A DNA stretch of 58,947 nucleotides from an uncultured Blautia sp. GTDB lineage: Bacteria; Bacillota; Clostridia; Lachnospirales; Lachnospiraceae. The stretch spans positions 1 to 58,947 of the forward strand of contig NZ_CAKRXI010000018.1 in the NCBI RefSeq assembly GCF_934424005.1. The letters run 5' to 3'. The notes below the pieces were generated by a model. That model was not told the origin of the DNA and made no database searches. It was given only the letters and a program-made list of their open reading frames with translations. Numbering within the stretch: the first letter of the stretch is position 1; the number at the start of each line of letters is the position of its first letter. Shown piece after piece: positions 1-8,926 of the stretch. The translations under genes and the position numbers were made by a program.

Positions 1-75
1 TTGAAACCGCCGTGTACCGAACGGTACGCACGGTGGTGTGAGAGGACGGCGGTTAGTCACCGCCTCCTACTCGAT
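1..75 (+). mobile_element. Group II intron, 3' end (domains V and VI), partial
   Basis: The first 75 bases fold as the catalytic end of a bacterial group II intron. Domain V: ACCGCCGTG pairs with CACGGTGGT over 9 bp, above it TACC pairs with GGTA around a GAAC-type loop, and a two-base CG bulge sits on the 3' side, as in domain V. Domain VI: GAGAGG pairs with CCT-A-CTC, leaving a single bulged A at 69, the expected lariat branch point, 6 bases before the predicted 3' end GAT at 73-75. The intron body and any reverse transcriptase lie outside the window to the left. The intron ends one base before the stop codon of the opposite-strand HAD gene. Seen directly: the paired structure. Known: the domain V/VI fold. 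Inferred: the exact splice boundary. Confidence 0.85.
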
Positions 76-76
76 T

Positions 77-697
77 TTATAAAGAAATATTGACAAGATC
101 CATTGGTTTGCGGATGCGTGCATCCGGTTTTGGAACTTCTCCGAATCCGTATTCAGCAAAGATAAAAGGAACATCTGCTTTCTGGCATGCCTGGTAATCA
201 CCAAACGTATCACCGACATATACGGGGGATTTCAGATCATATGTGTCTGCAAGTTTACGGATATTGGAGCCTTTGTCCAGACCGGTATCTCCATTACAAA
301 GATGTCCTTTGAAATATTTGCCAAGACCTGATGTCTGAAGAAAAACTTCAATATAGCCACTCTGGCTGTTACTGACAATATAGAGTGGATATTTCTTGTA
401 CAGGATCTGCAGCATTTTTTCAAGATCCTCATAAAGCGGAGCACATTTTTTTAAGAGTGCTTCATGTTCGGCCTGGCAGCATCCATCAATAAGGCGAAGC
501 TGTTCTGCTTCTGAACAGTCAGGGAAAATCTGGCGTGCGATATCAGACAGAGTCTGTCCAAAAAGCGTCATCAGACGGGCTGATGTCAGGGTAATATCCA
601 TATGTTCTTTTTCCTGCAGATATGCGGTCCAGGACTGAGCAACACTTTCTGTTGAATCCCACAGAGTTCCATCAACATCAAAAATAATACTGTCCAT
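77..697 (-). CDS. HAD-family phosphatase (phosphoglycolate phosphatase-like)
   Basis: This 206-residue protein is a haloacid dehalogenase superfamily hydrolase, subfamily I. Motif I is FDVDGT at residues 6-11, where the first Asp is the nucleophile. Motif II is the Ser in VSNS, a Lys lies in the LDKGSN stretch, and motif IV is GDTFGD. The cap domain between motifs I and II is helical, as in phosphoglycolate phosphatases and beta-phosphoglucomutases. The start at 697 is chosen because GAAAGGA lies 7 bases upstream; a longer frame from 718 lacks a good ribosome site. The gene ends next to the group II intron terminus but its C-terminus looks natural. The substrate cannot be told from sequence; phosphoglycolate or a sugar phosphate are the usual ones. 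Confidence 0.85.
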   Translation of the reverse strand: MDSIIFDVDGTLWDSTESVAQSWTAYLQEKEHMDITLTSARLMTLFGQTLSDIARQIFPDCSEAEQLRLIDGCCQAEHEALLKKCAPLYEDLEKMLQILYKKYPLYIVSNSQSGYIEVFLQTSGLGKYFKGHLCNGDTGLDKGSNIRKLADTYDLKSPVYVGDTFGDYQACQKADVPFIFAEYGFGEVPKPDARIRKPMDLVNISL

Positions 698-807
698 AAT
701 AGGGTCCTTTCGTATCAAAATAATATTAATTTTAGTAACGGGAGATAATTATTTACAGGTATAATCCCAAGTAATAACATTCTATCCGGTAAAATAAAAA
801 AAATCAA

Positions 808-836
808 CTGGCATTTGGCTGAAATTATGTTATACT
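808..836 (+). promoter_or_regulatory. Putative sigma-A promoter of mutY
   Basis: CTGGCA (808-813) and TATACT (831-836) are separated by 17 bases and lie just upstream of the mutY start at 858. The -35 matches 4 of 6 consensus positions. Confidence 0.5.
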
Positions 837-857
837 AAAACATACTGAGGGTAAAAG

Positions 858-1946
858 ATGAAAAATGATCAGATAAAAGACAGAAGCAGGCTGAATGAGA
901 TCGTGCAACCTCTTACAGACTGGTACAGACAGAATAAACGGATTCTTCCCTGGAGAGATCAGAACAATGCCTACTATACGTGGGTATCGGAGATCATGCT
1001 TCAGCAGACAAGGGTCGAGGCCGTGAAGCCTTATTTTCAGCGTTTTATCGGAGAACTTCCAGATGTACAGACTTTGGCAGAATGCCCGGAAGAGAAGCTG
1101 ATGAAGCTCTGGGAAGGTCTGGGATATTATAATCGTGTCCGCAATATGCAGATAGCAGCCCGGACGGTAGTTTGTGAATACGAGGGAAAACTTCCGGCTT
1201 CTTACGAAGAACTGCTGAGTCTGAAGGGAATCGGGAATTACACAGCAGGTGCGATCGCATCTATTGCTTACCAGATTCCGGTACCGGCAGTAGATGGAAA
1301 TGTTCTTCGTGTGATATCCAGAATTACAGAGGACAGACAGGATATTATGAAACAGTCGGTACGTCGGCAGATTGAAGAAAGCCTTTTGGAGATAATGCCG
1401 GAAGATACACCGGGAGATTTTAATCAGGCGCTGATGGAACTTGGGGCAGTGGTTTGTGTGCCGAATGGACCAGCACATTGTGAATCATGTCCGGTGTCGG
1501 AGTACTGTTTTGCGTACAGACACGGGACAGTAGAGGAGCTGCCGGTCAAAGCACCGAAGAAGGAGCGTATTCTGCAAAACAGGACAGTGCTTGTGATTCA
1601 GGACGGAGAGAAGACTGCTATACAGAAACGACCGGAAAAAGGTCTTCTTGCCGGATTATATGAGCTTCCGAACCTCCTGGGTCATCTTACGCGGGAGGAA
1701 GTGCTGGATAAGGTAAAAAATATGCAGCTGGAACCGCTCTATATTGAGGAACTTCCGGATGCGAAACATATTTTTTCACATATTGAATGGAGGATGACCG
1801 GATATCTGATTCGGGTGGCATCTCTGGACACAGACAGAGAATTGCCGTTTATTTTTGCTGAGAAAAAACAGTCTGAGAAGCAGTACGCGATTCCGTCTGC
1901 ATTCAGAGCTTATGTAAAATACATGAAGGAGGAATCTGGAAAATGA
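858..1946 (+). CDS. mutY: A/G-specific adenine glycosylase MutY
   Basis: MutY removes adenine mispaired with 8-oxoguanine in base excision repair. The 362 residues show the family layout. The catalytic Glu is E45 in WVSEIMLQQT, followed by a helix-hairpin-helix LKGIGNYTAG (about 122-131) and the catalytic Asp D146 in PAVDGN. A [4Fe-4S] cluster motif has Cys at 200, 208, 211 and 217. Its first spacing is x7 rather than the x6 of E. coli. A C-terminal Nudix-like MutY domain for 8-oxoG recognition follows from about residue 230. GAGGG stands 7 bases before the ATG. The stop overlaps the start of the next gene by ATGA, so the glycosyltransferase is translationally coupled to it. Confidence 0.95.
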   Translation: MKNDQIKDRSRLNEIVQPLTDWYRQNKRILPWRDQNNAYYTWVSEIMLQQTRVEAVKPYFQRFIGELPDVQTLAECPEEKLMKLWEGLGYYNRVRNMQIAARTVVCEYEGKLPASYEELLSLKGIGNYTAGAIASIAYQIPVPAVDGNVLRVISRITEDRQDIMKQSVRRQIEESLLEIMPEDTPGDFNQALMELGAVVCVPNGPAHCESCPVSEYCFAYRHGTVEELPVKAPKKERILQNRTVLVIQDGEKTAIQKRPEKGLLAGLYELPNLLGHLTREEVLDKVKNMQLEPLYIEELPDAKHIFSHIEWRMTGYLIRVASLDTDRELPFIFAEKKQSEKQYAIPSAFRAYVKYMKEESGK

Positions 1947-2956
1947 AATTGTTGAGTATAGCAATTCCGTGTTATAATTCAGAAGCATATATGGAGAAAT
2001 GTATCGAATCTTTGTTAAAAGGTGGAGAAGAAGTGGAGATCCTTGTGGTCAATGATGGTTCTTCTGACCGAACTGCTGAGATTGCGGATGCTTATGCCGA
2101 AAAATATCCGACGATCATAAAAGCTATTCATCAGGAAAACGGTGGTCATGGTGAAGCAGTAAATGCCGGAATCCGTAATGCAACAGGCCTTTATTTCAAA
2201 GTTGTTGACAGTGATGACTGGGTAAATGAAGAGGCATATAGACAAATCTTAAAAACACTTGAAGAACTGACAAGAGGACCCAAAACACTGGATATGCTGA
2301 TCAGCAATTTTGTATATGAAAAACAGGGTGCTTCCAGAAAAAAAGTCATGCAGTACAGACATTGTCTTCCGGTGAATGAAATTTTCGGATGGGACAGTGT
2401 GCATATGTCAAAAGGTAAATATCTGTTGATGCATTCTATTATTTATCGTACAAAACTGCTTCACGAATGTGGATTGGAACTGCCGAAGCATACATTCTAT
2501 GTGGATAACCTGTTTGCATTTGAGCCGCTTCCGTTTGTGAAGAACATGTACTATCTGGATGTCAATTTTTATCGTTATTTTATCGGAAGAGATGATCAGT
2601 CTGTCAATGAAAAGGTGATGATTAAGAGAATTGACCAGCAGATCCGTGTCAATAAACTGATGGCGGACGCATTCCATAATTGTCAGTTTGACAGTAAACA
2701 TCTTAAGAAATATATGCTCAGCTATCTGGATATCATTACGACCGTGTCCTCGATCATGCTGGTACGTGCAGGTACTCAGGAAGCACTGGATAAGAAAAAA
2801 GAAATGCTGGAGTATATTCGTGAACAGGATCTCTGGCTGTATCATAAACTGCGTTACAGTATTCTGGGACGTGCAGCTAATCTTCCGGGCAGAGGCGGAC
2901 GCAAAATGTTCGTAGCTGCTTACAAAGTATGTCAGAAATTCTATGGATTCAACTAA
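1943..2956 (+). CDS. Family 2 glycosyltransferase
   Basis: This 337-residue GT-A fold glycosyltransferase starts with the typical LSIAIPCYNSE strand-loop and carries VVNDGS near residue 36 and the metal-binding DSD at 89-91 (in VVDSDDW). These are hallmarks of GT2 enzymes that transfer a sugar from a nucleotide donor to envelope polysaccharide or lipid. No membrane segment is evident. It overlaps mutY by ATGA, with GGAGG inside the mutY tail, and is closed by a strong terminator at 2955-2985. Acceptor and sugar are unknown. Coupling to mutY probably reflects convenience of transcription, not shared function. Confidence 0.85.
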   Translation: MKLLSIAIPCYNSEAYMEKCIESLLKGGEEVEILVVNDGSSDRTAEIADAYAEKYPTIIKAIHQENGGHGEAVNAGIRNATGLYFKVVDSDDWVNEEAYRQILKTLEELTRGPKTLDMLISNFVYEKQGASRKKVMQYRHCLPVNEIFGWDSVHMSKGKYLLMHSIIYRTKLLHECGLELPKHTFYVDNLFAFEPLPFVKNMYYLDVNFYRYFIGRDDQSVNEKVMIKRIDQQIRVNKLMADAFHNCQFDSKHLKKYMLSYLDIITTVSSIMLVRAGTQEALDKKKEMLEYIREQDLWLYHKLRYSILGRAANLPGRGGRKMFVAAYKVCQKFYGFN

Positions 2957-2985
2957 AAAACTTCCCCTTTATGGGGAAGTTTTTT
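2955..2985. terminator. Bidirectional intrinsic terminator
   Basis: ACTTCCCC pairs with GGGGAAGT around a TTTAT loop, flanked by A6 on the left and T6 on the right, so it can stop both the glycosyltransferase (+) and the converging lipid kinase gene (-). Confidence 0.9.
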
Positions 2986-3004
2986 GCGTTACAGGAAATT
3001 ACTT

Positions 3005-3928
3005 CTATGAGATCATATTGATTTGTTTCGGTTCCATACATACAGAAAAATCATGCAGGAGACCGGCGGATTCTCCGTCTTTATGTACGGCCAGTCTGGT
3101 TTCGCTGTGGATATCAATTTTTTTGCAGCGGAAAATGTGGATACCATTGAAATGTGTATGTTTTCCGAAAAATGCGGTTGGAAGACAGCATATTACTTTG
3201 GGTTTGCTCAAACTGTCTACAACAATCACATCCAGATAGCCGTCGGAAGGACTGGCATCGGGACAGAATTTGAATCCACCGCCTTCGTATTTTTGATTCA
3301 TGACGGCAGTAAAATACACTTTGGAAAACTTTTCTTTTTTATTGTCATCCATGAGCAGTGTCATAGAAGATGGCTTCAGGAAAAGCAACTGTTTCAGTGC
3401 GACAAAGAGATAGACCAGTTTGCCGAGACCGATTTTGTTCAGGACTTTTTTCATAGGAGTGATGCCAACTTCATGGCATACTGCTGCGTCAAAACCGATT
3501 CCACAGCTGATCGCGAAACGACTGCTGCTGGAACCACAGGAAATATGAGGAACGTCCATCAGATGTGGGCGTTTATCGGAAAGAATCAGTTCAAGTGCCT
3601 CCATAGGATCCTGCGGAAGTTTCATACTGCGGCAGAAATCGTTTCCGGATCCGGTGGGGATGTAGCCGAAAATGACACGGGAAAGATCTTTTACTCCGCT
3701 CAGGACTTCCTGTATCGTACCATCACCGCCAACGGCAATCAGCTTGATTTGACTATCTTCCGGAATCGAGGCAGTAATGGAAGCAGAAAGCTTAACAGCA
3801 TGTCCTTTATATTCTGTAAAAAAAGTTTGGTATTTAATATTCCGTTCACGCAGAATGTTCTCCAGATCCCTCCAGATCAGAGCACCTTTGCCGGAACGGG
3901 AGTTGGGATTTATAATAAAATAGTACAT
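3005..3928 (-). CDS. Diacylglycerol kinase-family lipid kinase (YegS/BmrU-like)
   Basis: A soluble lipid kinase of the DAGK catalytic family, 307 residues. The N-terminal strand FIINPNSRSGKG, the glycine-rich nucleotide loop AVGGDGT followed by QEVLSG, and PTGSGNDF are the family signatures. Such enzymes phosphorylate diacylglycerol or a related lipid using ATP in phospholipid turnover. The start at 3928 is preferred because AGGGAGG lies 6 bases upstream; the frame could be read from 3958 but without support. It converges on the glycosyltransferase gene and shares the bidirectional terminator. The precise lipid is not deducible. Confidence 0.88.
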   Translation of the reverse strand: MYYFIINPNSRSGKGALIWRDLENILRERNIKYQTFFTEYKGHAVKLSASITASIPEDSQIKLIAVGGDGTIQEVLSGVKDLSRVIFGYIPTGSGNDFCRSMKLPQDPMEALELILSDKRPHLMDVPHISCGSSSSRFAISCGIGFDAAVCHEVGITPMKKVLNKIGLGKLVYLFVALKQLLFLKPSSMTLLMDDNKKEKFSKVYFTAVMNQKYEGGGFKFCPDASPSDGYLDVIVVDSLSKPKVICCLPTAFFGKHTHFNGIHIFRCKKIDIHSETRLAVHKDGESAGLLHDFSVCMEPKQINMIS

Positions 3929-4088
3929 AGGTTCCTCCCTTATGTTCTCGTTTATCATAGCATGTTCGACAGAAATTTACAAACATTTAACACTGTGCAG
4001 ACCGGAAATTTAACGTTCATTTTTTATACTTTGCAAAAAGATAAAAAAGAATCTGTTTGTGAAGAAACAGACAGGCAGGAGGAAATAA

Positions 4089-4754
4089 ATGATCTATCTT
4101 GTAGAAGACGATGAGAGTATTCGTGAACTTGTGGTATATACATTAAAGAGTCAGGGAATGAATGCAAAAGGATTTGAACGACCGTCCCTGTTCTGGAAAG
4201 AACTGGAAAAAGAAACACCGGCGCTGATTCTTCTGGATATCATGCTTCCGGAAGAAGACGGAATATCTATTCTGCGAAAACTGCGTACCAGACCGGATGC
4301 ACGCAAGATTCCGGTAATCATGCTGACAGCCAAAGGTACAGAGTATGATGTGGTCATGGGACTGGACAGCGGTGCAGATGATTATATACCGAAGCCGTTT
4401 CGTATGATGGAGCTAATCTCACGTATCAAGGCACGGCTTCGTCGGGCAGAGGATAAAGGAGCAGAAGAATATCATCTGGAAAACCTGTATCTGTGTCCGT
4501 CAAGACATATAGTGACGGTGGATCAGAAACCAGTTAATCTGACGTTGAAGGAGTATGAGATGCTGGCGCTGCTTCTGAAAAACAGCGGAATGGTTTTATC
4601 AAGGACACAGCTTCTGAATCAGATATGGGGATATGAATTTGATGGTGAAAGCAGAACTGTGGATGTACATATCCGGACACTCAGGCAGAAGCTGGGAAAC
4701 GCCGGAGATCTGATCGAAACAGTGCGTGGCGTAGGATATAAGATTGGAAGGTGA
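4089..4754 (+). CDS. OmpR/PhoB-family response regulator, orphan
   Basis: This 221-residue two-component regulator has a receiver domain (1-115) with the acidic pair D7/D8, phospho-acceptor D50 in LLDIMLPEEDG, the switch Thr in MLTAK and the Lys in DDYIPKPF. A winged-helix OmpR-type DNA-binding domain follows (about 125-221, ending in ETVRGVGYKI). AGGAGG lies 5-8 bases before the ATG. No histidine kinase gene adjoins it: the gene is flanked by its own terminator and by a reverse-strand gene upstream. It must therefore either pair with a kinase elsewhere or act without one. Targets are unknown. Confidence 0.92.
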   Translation: MIYLVEDDESIRELVVYTLKSQGMNAKGFERPSLFWKELEKETPALILLDIMLPEEDGISILRKLRTRPDARKIPVIMLTAKGTEYDVVMGLDSGADDYIPKPFRMMELISRIKARLRRAEDKGAEEYHLENLYLCPSRHIVTVDQKPVNLTLKEYEMLALLLKNSGMVLSRTQLLNQIWGYEFDGESRTVDVHIRTLRQKLGNAGDLIETVRGVGYKIGR

Positions 4755-4771
4755 CCCACCTTCCTTTTTTT
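4746..4771 (+). terminator. Intrinsic terminator overlapping the regulator stop codon
   Basis: GGAAGGTG pairs with CACCTTCC around ACC, followed by seven T. The TGA stop (4752-4754) lies inside the stem and loop. Confidence 0.9.
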
Positions 4772-4780
4772 GTTGGGATA

Positions 4781-4789
4781 TGATATACT
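4781..4789 (+). promoter_or_regulatory. Extended -10 promoter candidate for topB
   Basis: TGATATACT gives TG-n-TATACT directly after the preceding terminator and 80 bases before topB. No good -35 is visible. Confidence 0.4.
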
Positions 4790-4868
4790 CACATCAAAGC
4801 AGATTTAACTGAAAGCTTGCTGGGAAAACGGACAGCAGCGGATAATAACCTGAGAAAGAGGCAGAAGT

Positions 4869-7058
4869 ATGAAGTCATTGGTAATAGCAGAGAAGCCATC
4901 TGTAGCAAGGGATATTGCAAGAGTACTCCATTGTACCCAGAAGGGTAACGGAATCCTTGAGGGCAAAGAATATGTTGTAACATGGGCACTGGGTCATCTC
5001 GTGACACTTGCAGATCCGGAAGAATATGATAAGAAATATATGAAATGGGATATGGAAACTCTGCCGATGATGCCGGATAAGATGAAACTTGTCGTTATCC
5101 GACAGACTTCCAAACAATATCAGGCAGTGAAGACACAGCTGTTCCGAAAAGATATCGGTGATATCATCATTGCAACCGATGCCGGAAGAGAGGGAGAGCT
5201 GGTTGCCCGCTGGATTCTGGATAAATCCGGATGTCACAAACCAATTCGCCGTCTGTGGATATCTTCAGTAACCGATAAAGCAATTCGTGACGGATTTCAC
5301 AATCTGAAAGACGGCAGAGATTATGATAATCTTTATCGTGCGGCAGTTGCCAGAGCAGAGGCAGACTGGCTGGTTGGAATCAATGGAACAAGAGCGCTGA
5401 CCTGTAAACATAATGCACAGCTTTCCTGCGGGCGTGTACAGACACCGACACTTGCAATCATTGCGAGAAGAGAAGAAGAAATACGTAAGTTTAAACCAGA
5501 GGATTACTTTGGAGTAACTTTGCAGGCTGGTGGAATACAGTGGACCTGGAAAGATGAAAAGAGCGGAAGCTATCGGACTTTTCAGAAAGAGCGTGCGGAG
5601 GAAATTCAGAAGAAGATTTCCAATACGGCGCTGGAACTTGTATCTGTAACCAGAAAACCTAAGAAAACAATGGCTCCCGGACTTTATGATCTGACGACTC
5701 TGCAGCGGGAAGCAAACCAGAAATATGGATTTTCCGCAAAAGAAACACTCAATATTATGCAGAGATTATATGAGAATCATAAGGTATTTACGTATCCGAG
5801 AACGGATTCCCGTTATATCGGCAAGGATGTTGTCCCGACGATCAAAGAGAGACTGAAAGCCTGTGGAACCGGCCCATATCGGAAGCTTGCCGGCGTGCTG
5901 CTTACTAAACCAATCCATACAAACGGAAGTTTCGTGGATGATAAAAAGGTCAGTGACCATCATGCGATCATTCCGACAGAGCAGTTTGTACAGCTGGATC
6001 ATATGACAAATGAAGAGCGCAAAATCTATGATATGGTTGTGCGGAGGTTTTTGAGTGTTCTTTATTCTCCATTTGAATATGAACAGACTTCCATGGAAGG
6101 GAAGGCAGCGGGACAGAGGTTTGTAGCAAGCGGCAAGACGGTCATAAGTGCAGGCTGGAAAGAGGTTTACGAAGGTGAAAGTGCGGACGATGACGAGGAA
6201 GAGCAGACACTGAAAGACCAGAATCTTCCGGTATTGAAACAGGGAGAGAAGCTTCTGATAGACAGCGTTCGTCTGACAACAGGTAAGACAAAGCCACCGG
6301 CACATTTTACTGAGGCAACGCTTCTGGCGGCAATGGAGAATCCGGTGAAATATATGTCCTCAAAAGATACACAGGCAGCAAAGACGCTGGGAGAAACTGG
6401 CGGACTTGGCACAGTTGCCACCAGAGCAGATATTATTGAAAAACTTTTCCACACATTCCTTATGGAAAAGAGAGGCAATGAAATCTATCTGACTTCCAAA
6501 GCAAAACAGCTTCTGGAGCTTGTACCGGAAGATCTTAAGAAACCGGAACTGACAGCAGACTGGGAAAAGAAACTGTCTGATATATCCCAAGGCAAACTGA
6601 AACAGAAAGTCTTTCTTGATGGAATCCGCGAATATACTGAGGAGATCGTTGGTGAGATCAAGACAGGAACGGGAACCTTCCGTCATGATAATCTGACGAA
6701 TAAGATCTGTCCGAACTGTGGGAAACGAATGCTTGCAGTAAATGGCAAGAACAGTAAGATGCTGGTATGTCAGGACCGCGAATGCGGATACAGAGAGACG
6801 ATTTCACGTACAACAAATGCACGATGTCCAAAATGTCACAAGCGAATGGAGATGTTGGTCAAAGGCAAAGAAGAAACATTTGTATGTGCATGTGGATATA
6901 AAGAGAAACTGTCATCTTTCCAGGCCAGAAGAGCCAAAGAAGGAGCAGGTGTCAACAAAAGAGACGTACAGAAATATCTGAAAAAACAGCAGAAAGAAGC
7001 AGCGGAACCAGTAAACAATGCATTTGCACAGGCACTTGCCGGGATTAAGCTGGATTAA
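4869..7058 (+). CDS. topB: DNA topoisomerase III (type IA)
   Basis: A 729-residue type IA topoisomerase that passes and decatenates single strands through a 5'-phosphotyrosyl break. The Toprim domain opens with VIAEKPSVARDIA and continues to ATDAGREGELV. The active-site Tyr is Y309 in TYPRTDSRY. After the core, about residues 615-690 contain CxxC pairs (CPNC, CPKC, CACG), which form a C-terminal zinc-ribbon region as in Firmicutes TopB. A moderate AGAGG lies 6-8 bases before the start. The gene is single, with an extended -10 just downstream of the previous terminator. The size and lack of mobile-element neighbours suggest the chromosomal enzyme, though plasmid-borne relatives exist. Confidence 0.93.
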   Translation: MKSLVIAEKPSVARDIARVLHCTQKGNGILEGKEYVVTWALGHLVTLADPEEYDKKYMKWDMETLPMMPDKMKLVVIRQTSKQYQAVKTQLFRKDIGDIIIATDAGREGELVARWILDKSGCHKPIRRLWISSVTDKAIRDGFHNLKDGRDYDNLYRAAVARAEADWLVGINGTRALTCKHNAQLSCGRVQTPTLAIIARREEEIRKFKPEDYFGVTLQAGGIQWTWKDEKSGSYRTFQKERAEEIQKKISNTALELVSVTRKPKKTMAPGLYDLTTLQREANQKYGFSAKETLNIMQRLYENHKVFTYPRTDSRYIGKDVVPTIKERLKACGTGPYRKLAGVLLTKPIHTNGSFVDDKKVSDHHAIIPTEQFVQLDHMTNEERKIYDMVVRRFLSVLYSPFEYEQTSMEGKAAGQRFVASGKTVISAGWKEVYEGESADDDEEEQTLKDQNLPVLKQGEKLLIDSVRLTTGKTKPPAHFTEATLLAAMENPVKYMSSKDTQAAKTLGETGGLGTVATRADIIEKLFHTFLMEKRGNEIYLTSKAKQLLELVPEDLKKPELTADWEKKLSDISQGKLKQKVFLDGIREYTEEIVGEIKTGTGTFRHDNLTNKICPNCGKRMLAVNGKNSKMLVCQDRECGYRETISRTTNARCPKCHKRMEMLVKGKEETFVCACGYKEKLSSFQARRAKEGAGVNKRDVQKYLKKQQKEAAEPVNNAFAQALAGIKLD

Positions 7059-7147
7059 ATTTCTGCCGGAAGTTTCACAGATAATAATTGAATAAGGTAA
7101 AAATAGAACTGCTGTAAATGGCAGTAATAAAAAGGAGTGTGGGCTTT

Positions 7148-8851
7148 ATGGAGTTACAGAAATATCAGAAATGTTCAAAAGTAACCCGTGGACTGAGAAA
7201 AGCAGAATTTGTACTGAAAAATGCCCGTATTGTGAATGTTTTTACCAGAGAGATCCTGAAAGGTGATATTGCGATTCAGGATGGAATGATCGTTGGAATC
7301 GGAAACTACCAGGGTGAAGAAGAAACAGATCTGGGCGGAAGGTATGTCTGTCCGGGATTTATAGACAGTCATCTGCATCTGGAATCTACACTTGTGACGC
7401 CGGCAGAGCTGGTAACAGTGGCGTCCAGGCATGGCACGACAACGTTTATCGTAGATCCACATGAATCGGCCAATGTGTCCGGATTAAAGGGCATTGATTA
7501 TATCCTGGATCAGACTGAAGACGTGGATGCCAATGTTTTTGTTATGATACCATCCTGTGTTCCGGCAACTGCGATCGATGATAATGGATGCACACTTACT
7601 GCACAGGATATGGAACCTTATCTTTCAAAAAAGAGAATTCTTGGACTGGGTGAAGTCATGGATTACATATCAGTTGTAAATGGTGATGAAGCCATGCACC
7701 GGAAACTGGAACTGTTCAGTGATAAAGTCCGGGATGGACATGCACCATTTCTTTCTGATATGGATCTGCAGGCATATGCTATGGCCGGAATTGCTACAGA
7801 TCATGAATGTTCAGATTTTGCATATGCGATGAAAGAACGTCGAAATGGCATGATCGTACATATTCGTGAAGGCAGTGCCGCAAGAAATCTGAAAGCAATT
7901 GTGAATGGAATCATACAGAATCAGATGAATGGAGAAGGATTCTGCTTCTGTACAGATGATAAACATATCGAAGATATTGAAAAAGAGGGTCATATCGACC
8001 ATAATGTACGTAAGGCCATCGGACTTGGCATGAATCCGGTAGATGCAATCTGTATGGCAACCATCAATTCTGCAAAATGTTATGGATTAACACATCTTGG
8101 GGCGATTGCACCTGGATATCAGGCAGATATGCTTGTTGTGGATGATCTTGAAAAGATGACGATCCAGGATGTTTACTATAGGGGCAGAAAAATTGATCAG
8201 GACGGAGAAATCCTTGTAAAAGAATGTCCCTCAGAACTGAAAAATACAGTTCATGTTGGAAAATTCTTAAAGGAAGACTTGCGGCTGGAATCTCCAGATG
8301 GTATATTCAATGTAGTCGGAATGCAGGAAGGTGAAATTACAACTGTCCGTAAAAATGTACAGATACTTCATGAAAAGGGAGTATTCACCGCAGATGAACA
8401 GTATCAGAAGATTGCGGTGGTTGAACGGCACAAAGCAACTGGAAAAACGGGCGTCGGTGTTGTGAGCGGATTTGGTATTCATGGTGGTGCGATTGCATCA
8501 AGTGTATCCCATGATTCTCACAATATCATTGTAATTGGTGACAATGATGAAGATATGTATCTTGCTGTACAGGAACTGATCCGTACGCAGGGCGGTTATA
8601 CACTGGTTGCAGATCATCATGTATATGATACACTGGAGCTTCCGGTAATGGGACTGATGAGTGATGCAGGTTTTCAGTACAGTCATAGAAAACTGGAACG
8701 AATGATCCGCAAGGCACACGAGATGGGTGTGTCGGATGCTATGGCGCCGTTTATCACACTGTCCTTTATGGCCCTCCCGGTCATTCCGGAGATACGCATT
8801 ACTCCACGAGGAATCTATGATGTGTGTGCCGGTCAGTTTTACCAGAATTAA
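7148..8851 (+). CDS. ade: Adenine deaminase
   Basis: A 567-residue metal-dependent amidohydrolase that converts adenine to hypoxanthine and ammonia in purine salvage. The family signature DSHLHLEST supplies metal-binding His residues, with VDPHE further on, a GEVMDY stretch and the conserved HEC of TDHECSD. The C-terminal domain with SVSHDSHN is the bacterial Ade C-terminal region and separates it from other amidohydrolases. The start at 7148 is chosen because AAAGGAG lies 10 bases before it, whereas an in-frame ATG at 7118 has no ribosome site. No purine riboswitch was seen upstream. The gene stands alone between topB and the AAA+ gene. Confidence 0.92.
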   Translation: MELQKYQKCSKVTRGLRKAEFVLKNARIVNVFTREILKGDIAIQDGMIVGIGNYQGEEETDLGGRYVCPGFIDSHLHLESTLVTPAELVTVASRHGTTTFIVDPHESANVSGLKGIDYILDQTEDVDANVFVMIPSCVPATAIDDNGCTLTAQDMEPYLSKKRILGLGEVMDYISVVNGDEAMHRKLELFSDKVRDGHAPFLSDMDLQAYAMAGIATDHECSDFAYAMKERRNGMIVHIREGSAARNLKAIVNGIIQNQMNGEGFCFCTDDKHIEDIEKEGHIDHNVRKAIGLGMNPVDAICMATINSAKCYGLTHLGAIAPGYQADMLVVDDLEKMTIQDVYYRGRKIDQDGEILVKECPSELKNTVHVGKFLKEDLRLESPDGIFNVVGMQEGEITTVRKNVQILHEKGVFTADEQYQKIAVVERHKATGKTGVGVVSGFGIHGGAIASSVSHDSHNIIVIGDNDEDMYLAVQELIRTQGGYTLVADHHVYDTLELPVMGLMSDAGFQYSHRKLERMIRKAHEMGVSDAMAPFITLSFMALPVIPEIRITPRGIYDVCAGQFYQN

Positions 8852-8926
8852 AGACTGATAAATGGTTACTGTTTTCCGGTAATCATTGCAACAATACAAA
8901 CAATAAAAGAGGAGCAGCAGTTTATT

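Noticed and set aside
3023..4114. Long plus-strand frame opposite the lipid kinase gene
   Set aside because: It is antisense to a gene with clear DAGK motifs, has no ribosome site and no recognisable domain.
7101..7147. Purine riboswitch before adenine deaminase
   Set aside because: Only a 5-bp hairpin is visible and the conserved purine aptamer loops are absent.
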